DNA of 48,563 bases from an uncultured Chthonomonadales bacterium. GTDB taxonomy: Bacteria > Armatimonadota > Chthonomonadetes > Chthonomonadales > CAJBBX01. The stretch is taken from contig CALLMM010000049.1 in the NCBI GenBank assembly GCA_938005745.1, forward strand, positions 1 through 48,563, read 5' to 3'. Positions 44,977 to 48,563 of the stretch are shown here, one piece after another. The stretch's first letter is position 1, and each line of letters begins with the position of its first letter. Under the pieces are notes generated by a model. It searched no databases and was not told the DNA's origin. It was given only the letters and a program-made list of their open reading frames with translations. A program made the position numbers and the translations under genes.

Positions 44977-45708
44977 TCAGCCGGCTCTCCCCCGGCGTCG
45001 CATCACGACCAGCAGACGCACGATGTCGGAGCCGGGAAGCGTGAGGCGGACGGTCTGCGCGAGCATGCCGCCGCTGCGGCGGATAGCGGCTTCCGCGTCG
45101 GCGATCTCCGCCTCCGCGCCCGCGCTCTTGAGGGCGACGGCAGCGCCGCCCGGCTGGACGAACGGCAGCATCCATCCCGCCAGACGATCCAGACGCGCCA
45201 CCGCCCGCGCTGTCACCAGATCGTAGGCGGCGCGGTGCGCGGACGAGCGCGCCAGATCCTCCGCGCGGGCGTGGACCGTGCCAACACCAATCAAGCCCAG
45301 CTCCGCAATCACCGCGTCCAGAAAATCCAGCCGCTTGCGGGTCGCATCGAGCAGGGTGACCGTGAGAGAGGGAAAGGCGATCTTGAGAGGAATGCCGGGC
45401 AGCCCCGCGCCCGTGCCCACATCCAGCAGACGCCGCGCCGCGCCCATCTCTACCGCCCGGCAGACCGCCAGCGAGTCGAGCAGGTGCAGTGTCGCCGCCT
45501 GCTCCGGCGGCACGCGGGTCAGGTTCATGCGCCGGTTCGCTTCGTAGAGAAGCTCCAGATACCGCACGCACTGCGCCGTCTGCTCGGCGCGCAGCGAAAG
45601 CCCCAGATCCGCTGCGCCCGCCAGAAGCTGCGCCTCGATATCGGCGCGTAAAAGAGAGAAAGCCGAAGCCCACGCTTCGGCGGTAGACATCTCGGATTCC
45701 AGTTCCAC
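44977..45708 (-). CDS. rsmG: 16S rRNA (guanine-527-N7)-methyltransferase
   Basis: This is 243 residues with a GTG start that has GGAG 7 nt before it; an ATG at 45690 is an alternative. The SAM motif is LLDVGTGAGLPGIPLKIAFP, followed by LLDATRKRLDFLDAV and YDLVTARAVARLD, standard for RsmG (GidB). The N-terminal helical region LRYLELLYEANRRMNLTR (here CVRYLELLYEANRRMNLTR) is also conserved. It lies next to the chemotaxis operon but is separated by a strong hairpin, and not next to the usual mnmG/parA partners. Confidence 0.94.
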   Translation of the reverse strand: MELESEMSTAEAWASAFSLLRADIEAQLLAGAADLGLSLRAEQTAQCVRYLELLYEANRRMNLTRVPPEQAATLHLLDSLAVCRAVEMGAARRLLDVGTGAGLPGIPLKIAFPSLTVTLLDATRKRLDFLDAVIAELGLIGVGTVHARAEDLARSSAHRAAYDLVTARAVARLDRLAGWMLPFVQPGGAAVALKSAGAEAEIADAEAAIRRSGGMLAQTVRLTLPGSDIVRLLVVMRRRGRAG

Positions 45709-45776
45709 CCCTTCGCTCCTCCGGCGCTTCGCTCCGTCAGCCGCGTCAGATTTCGGGATCGGTCTTTGGAATCCTG

Positions 45777-45811
45777 CCGGGAACCGCCTGCCTGCGGCAG
45801 ACGGTTCCCGG
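45777..45811 (-). terminator. Long hairpin after the chemotaxis operon
   Basis: A perfect 10-bp stem (45777-45786 with 45802-45811) encloses a second 5-bp stem (45788-45792 with 45796-45800). It lies between the last chemotaxis gene and rsmG. There is no U-run, so it may be a factor-dependent terminator or a processing signal. Confidence 0.55.
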
Positions 45812-45831
45812 GAGAGTAGTGCAGCGAGAGG

Positions 45832-46008
45832 TCAGGCTTGGATGTCAAGCCGTCCGCCCGGCGGCGGCAGCAGGGTCGCAACCAGGTCCTGCTCGGACTG
45901 CAGCGCCTTCTTCAACAGCTTTGCCGTCTTCTCTGTATCCTGCCCGGCGGAACGCACAAGCATCGCCTGCGCCGCCTCCATGCCCGTATTCAGACTCACT
46001 CCATCCAT
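45832..46008 (-). CDS. YjfB-like small putative motility protein
   Basis: This is 58 residues behind AGGAG, 4 bp after the cheX stop. It starts MDGVSLNTGMEAAQAML and ends LLPPPGGRLDIQA, with a helical middle DTEKTAKLLKKALQSEQ. The size, the helix and the ending on a Gly-rich ...LDI... tail match the YjfB_motility family of small putative motility proteins. Its place at the end of a chemotaxis operon supports this. Its function is unknown. Confidence 0.65.
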   Translation of the reverse strand: MDGVSLNTGMEAAQAMLVRSAGQDTEKTAKLLKKALQSEQDLVATLLPPPGGRLDIQA

Positions 46009-46012
46009 GCTT

Positions 46013-46474
46013 CTATCGCTCCTGTAGACTGACCGTAAGTTCGAGCTGTCCCTGCTCCATACAGATGGGAATAACGACCGCCGGGATCGCCAGCGTGGAT
46101 ATCTTCACATTGGAGCCGCGCACAATCGTCGGCGGGGTGATATCGCAGACGTACCCCGCCTCCGACAGGTGCGCCATCGCGTTGCCGGTGATCATGTTGC
46201 CCAGTTCGGCAATCGCGCTGGCTGCCAGTTGATCGAAGGTGCGGATCGGCTGTCCGAGCATGGTCGAGGCGACCTTATCGGCGGTCATCAGGCTCATGCC
46301 GTAGATCACCTGCCCCTCCACCTTGCCCGCCACGCCAGTAATGACATTGCACTGCTGCGAGGTGAAGACGTTGGGGCGCATGGACAACTGTCCTTTCGTC
46401 GGCTTATGCCCCAGCACCATCTCCAGCACGCTGAAGGAAGCCATTACGAAAGGATTGATGTACTCTACTTTCAT
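46013..46474 (-). CDS. cheX: CheX-type CheY-P phosphatase
   Basis: This is 153 residues. It begins VEYINPFVMASFSVLEMVLG and contains AIAELGNMITGNA, where E90 and N93 form the ExxN catalytic pair of the CheC/CheX/FliY phosphatases. CheX dephosphorylates CheY-P. It starts 16 bp after cheY and takes the role of CheZ, which is usually restricted to proteobacteria. Confidence 0.9.
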   Translation of the reverse strand: MKVEYINPFVMASFSVLEMVLGHKPTKGQLSMRPNVFTSQQCNVITGVAGKVEGQVIYGMSLMTADKVASTMLGQPIRTFDQLAASAIAELGNMITGNAMAHLSEAGYVCDITPPTIVRGSNVKISTLAIPAVVIPICMEQGQLELTVSLQER

Positions 46475-46490
46475 GTCCCTCTCCCCCGCG

Positions 46491-46853
46491 TCAGTCGAGC
46501 AGCTTGTTTACGGCTTCCAGCACCTTCTCCGGTTGAAAAGGCTTGACGATAAAGTCGCGCGCCCCGGCGGTCACCGCCTCCATCACCATGTTCTTCTGTC
46601 CCATCGCCGTACACATGATGATCTTGGCATTGGGGTCAAAAGAGCGGATCTCCCGCACCGCGCTGATCCCGTCCATCTCCGGCATGGTGATGTCCATCGT
46701 CACCAGGTCGGGTCTGGTCGTCTTGTACATCTCAACCGACTCGCGTCCGTTTGCGGCTTCGCCCGCTATCTCATATCCGTTTTTCGTCAGGATGTTCTTC
46801 AGGGTTACCCGCATAAACAGCGCATCATCCGTGATCAGGATTCGCTTCGCCAC
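46491..46853 (-). CDS. cheY: Chemotaxis response regulator CheY
   Basis: This is 120 residues, a single receiver domain. The GTG start at 46853 has GGAGG 7 nt before it; the longer frame to 46916 overlaps cheR. D9, D10, the phospho-acceptor D54 (VTMDITMPEM), T82 and K104 (FIVKPF) can all be placed. CheY-P binds the flagellar motor switch. No kinase is seen; cheA must be elsewhere. Confidence 0.93.
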   Translation of the reverse strand: MAKRILITDDALFMRVTLKNILTKNGYEIAGEAANGRESVEMYKTTRPDLVTMDITMPEMDGISAVREIRSFDPNAKIIMCTAMGQKNMVMEAVTAGARDFIVKPFQPEKVLEAVNKLLD

Positions 46854-46875
46854 GTGAACTCCTCCGTCCGTGTCT

Positions 46876-47688
46876 CTAGTGAACTCGCTCATAAAAGAAC
46901 GGTATGCGTGATTCAAAACCGATTTCGCGATAGTTAAAGATACGCTCCGTCCCGCCGACGAACAGCACGCCTCCCGGCGTCAGAGAGGCATGAAAACGCG
47001 CAAACAGCTTATCTTTCGCCTCCTCCGTGAAGTAGATCACCACATTCCGGCAGACGATCAGATCGAAATCCTTCTCGAAGGGGTCCGCCAGCAGGTTGTG
47101 CTTGCGGAAGGTTACCCGCTGCCGCAGCTCCGGTACCACCTCGAAATCGCTGCCCGCCGCCCGCAGATAACGCGACCGGTACGACGCGGGGACGCTGCGG
47201 ATATCGGTCTCGGTGAAGAGACCCTGCCGCGCGCGCTCGAGTATCTTCTGGTCAATATCGGTCGCCAGCAGATAGTGTCTGACGCCCGGCTTCAGGTCGT
47301 CTAGAAGCATCGCCAGCGTATACGGCTCCGCCCCGATGGAGCAGCCCGCGCTCCATATCCGCAGCGGTCTGCCCCGCTGCAGCAGAGCGGGGAGCACCTT
47401 CAGGCGCATCTCTTCCCACTTCTCCGGGTTGCGGAACAGCTCCGAGACGTTGATCGTCATCCGGTCCAGAAAGGTCGCCCACTCCGTTGAATCGCGGTTG
47501 ATCAACGCGAAATAGTCGGTAAACGACCGAAGGTTGGCACGCTCCACCATCCCCCAGAGCCGACGATACATCTGCTGAGACTTATAGAGATTCAGATCTA
47601 TCCCGCTCTTTTTATAGACCTGTTGAACAAAGCTCTCATAGTCCGCGCGCTGCGTACTGTTCAGTTCTGTCCACTCCTGCAACTTCAT
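46876..47688 (-). CDS. cheR: Chemoreceptor methyltransferase CheR
   Basis: This is 270 residues. The N-terminal helical domain is followed by FLDRMTINVSELFRNPEKW, typical of CheR, and the SAM site IWSAGCSIGAEPYTLAM (111-127) and DLIVCRNVVIYF. It methylates glutamates on chemoreceptors. It begins 18 bp after the cheB stop, with GAGGTGA as RBS. Confidence 0.95.
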   Translation of the reverse strand: MKLQEWTELNSTQRADYESFVQQVYKKSGIDLNLYKSQQMYRRLWGMVERANLRSFTDYFALINRDSTEWATFLDRMTINVSELFRNPEKWEEMRLKVLPALLQRGRPLRIWSAGCSIGAEPYTLAMLLDDLKPGVRHYLLATDIDQKILERARQGLFTETDIRSVPASYRSRYLRAAGSDFEVVPELRQRVTFRKHNLLADPFEKDFDLIVCRNVVIYFTEEAKDKLFARFHASLTPGGVLFVGGTERIFNYREIGFESRIPFFYERVH

Positions 47689-47706
47689 TCACCTCGCAAC
47701 TGCAGT

Positions 47707-48563
47707 CTACGCCGATCTCTGGAGCCGGTCGGCAACGGCTGCCTCGATGACAGAGGCGATCTCTCCCAGAGGCACCAGTCTCTCCACCGCGCCGGTCTCG
47801 TGCGCCATGCGCGGCATTCCGAACACCACGCAGGTCGCCTCGTCCTGCGCGTAGCACACTCCTCCATGCTGGCGCACCGCCTTGACGCCCAGCGCGCCAT
47901 CCCGTCCCATACCGGTCAGCACCGCCGCGATCACTCGCTTCCCGAACCGCTCGGCGGCGGAGTTGAGCGTCACGTCAGCCGCCGGACGAACGCCCCACAA
48001 CGGCGGATCCTCGTTCAGGACAACCCGTCCGGCGCTGTTGAACGCCAGGTGCTTCCCGGCGGGCGCAATCAGAACCTCACCCCGCTTCAGATAGTCGCCC
48101 TCCGACGCCTCCCGCACCGTCAGCGCGGAGGAGAGATCAAAACGCATCGCCATCGGACGGGAGAACCCGACCGGAAGGTGCTGCACCACCACCACCGCCG
48201 CCGGCAGATCGCCCCGCAGCTTCGGTATCACCTGGCTGAGCGCAGCCGGTCCGCCGGTGGAGGAGGCGATCACAACGACCGGCTCCGCGCTGCCAAGCAG
48301 GGGACGCTCCGGCTTCGGCGCCGGCTTGCCTCCCGGAAAGCCCAGCTCCGGCTTTGCGGTGGGCGCAGTCCCTGCGACAGGCGCGGTCCCTGCGGCGCGC
48401 GGCGCGACGCCCGTACTGGCGGCAGTGCCGACCGAAGCGGCAGCGACGCCCGTACTGGCGGCAGTGCCGACCGAAGCGGCAGCGACGCCCGTACTGGCGG
48501 CAGTGCCGACCGAAGCGGCAGCGACGCCCGTACTGGCGGCAGTGCCGACCGAAGCGGCAGCGA
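47707..48563 (-). CDS. cheB: Chemotaxis methylesterase CheB (N-terminus outside window)
   Basis: The reading frame is open to the right edge, so the receiver domain is not seen. The methylesterase domain starts near 48273: ASSTGGPAAL holds the catalytic Ser, VVQHLPVGFS the His, and LTGMGRDGALG the Asp. It removes methyl groups and deamidates receptors. Between the edge and this domain the linker is made of 13-residue repeats AAASVGTAASTGV, then a Pro/Lys/Ala/Gly-rich stretch (APKPERPLLGSAEP). The GTG at 48273 is inside the frame and is not the start. Confidence 0.92.
   Translation of the reverse strand, partial: AAASVGTAASTGVAAASVGTAASTGVAAASVGTAASTGVAAASVGTAASTGVAPRAAGTAPVAGTAPTAKPELGFPGGKPAPKPERPLLGSAEPVVVIASSTGGPAALSQVIPKLRGDLPAAVVVVQHLPVGFSRPMAMRFDLSSALTVREASEGDYLKRGEVLIAPAGKHLAFNSAGRVVLNEDPPLWGVRPAADVTLNSAAERFGKRVIAAVLTGMGRDGALGVKAVRQHGGVCYAQDEATCVVFGMPRMAHETGAVERLVPLGEIASVIEAAVADRLQRSA
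48404..48563 (-). repeat. 39-bp tandem repeat in the cheB linker, at least four exact copies
   Basis: Four identical 39-bp units cover 48404-48559 and a fifth begins at 48560, where the window ends. Only one base, at 48404-48405, separates the first unit from a slightly different frame context (the codon becomes GCG). The unit encodes AAASVGTAASTGV. Exact identity of the copies suggests recent expansion; the copy number may be variable. Confidence 0.9.

Overview
The window is a 48.6 kb, GC-rich piece of a free-living bacterial chromosome. No rRNA or tRNA gene, insertion sequence or CRISPR array was seen. The gene content points to Armatimonadota or a close relative: several short type IV pilin-like proteins, a PEP-CTERM protein, many paralogous phytanoyl-CoA-dioxygenase-like (PhyH) oxygenases set among glycoside hydrolases and sugar importers, and a Hanks-type kinase. 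This placement is inferred from gene content only.

Layout. 1-866 (minus): two tandem pilin-like genes, the first cut by the window edge. 1142-4992 (plus): larC (nickel-pincer cofactor), a zinc-ribbon membrane protein, a PII-like protein, and a REC-PAS-GGDEF diguanylate cyclase. 5027-10627 (minus): a translation and RNA operon read infB, ylxP, rbfA, nrnA, truB, ribF, with its own promoter and a structured leader. 10854-13157 (minus): topA with a clear promoter. 13282-16305: a PhyH gene, a PEP-CTERM protein divergent from it with an AT-rich 22-bp direct repeat between them, and an aldo/keto reductase with an odd upstream terminator. 16800-20388 (plus): a GH4 glycosidase followed by gmhA-phyH-gmhB. 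20403-22711 (minus): a PhyH gene and a secreted clan GH-A glycosidase. 22900-27357 (plus): a GH15-type glucoamylase, a carB that contains only the first half of carbamoyl-phosphate synthetase, and a histidine phosphatase. 27443-34106 (plus): a sugar ABC importer operon in which three consecutive PhyH genes sit between the binding protein and the two permeases, ending in an Asp-box (sialidase-like) protein. 34161-38424 (plus): Ser/Thr kinase, DUF423, fabI, an HD-domain protein and an RNase Z-like metallo-beta-lactamase. 38624-44606 (minus): a second GH4 enzyme, a large sialate-O-acetylesterase-like protein with lower GC, an arsenite/bile-acid-type transporter and a cupin. 44977-48563 (minus): rsmG, and a chemotaxis operon read cheB (partial)-cheR-cheY-cheX-yjfB-like.

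The most unusual theme is the close, repeated pairing of PhyH-type non-haem iron oxygenases (six in the window) with carbohydrate genes. The three-gene set inside the ABC importer operon suggests oxidative processing of an imported glycan-derived or modified sugar. One of the three has His-Gly-Gly where the others have His-x-Asp, the change that defines iron/2-oxoglutarate halogenases, although other explanations are possible. A second example is the PhyH gene between gmhA and gmhB. None of these functions is proven by the sequence.
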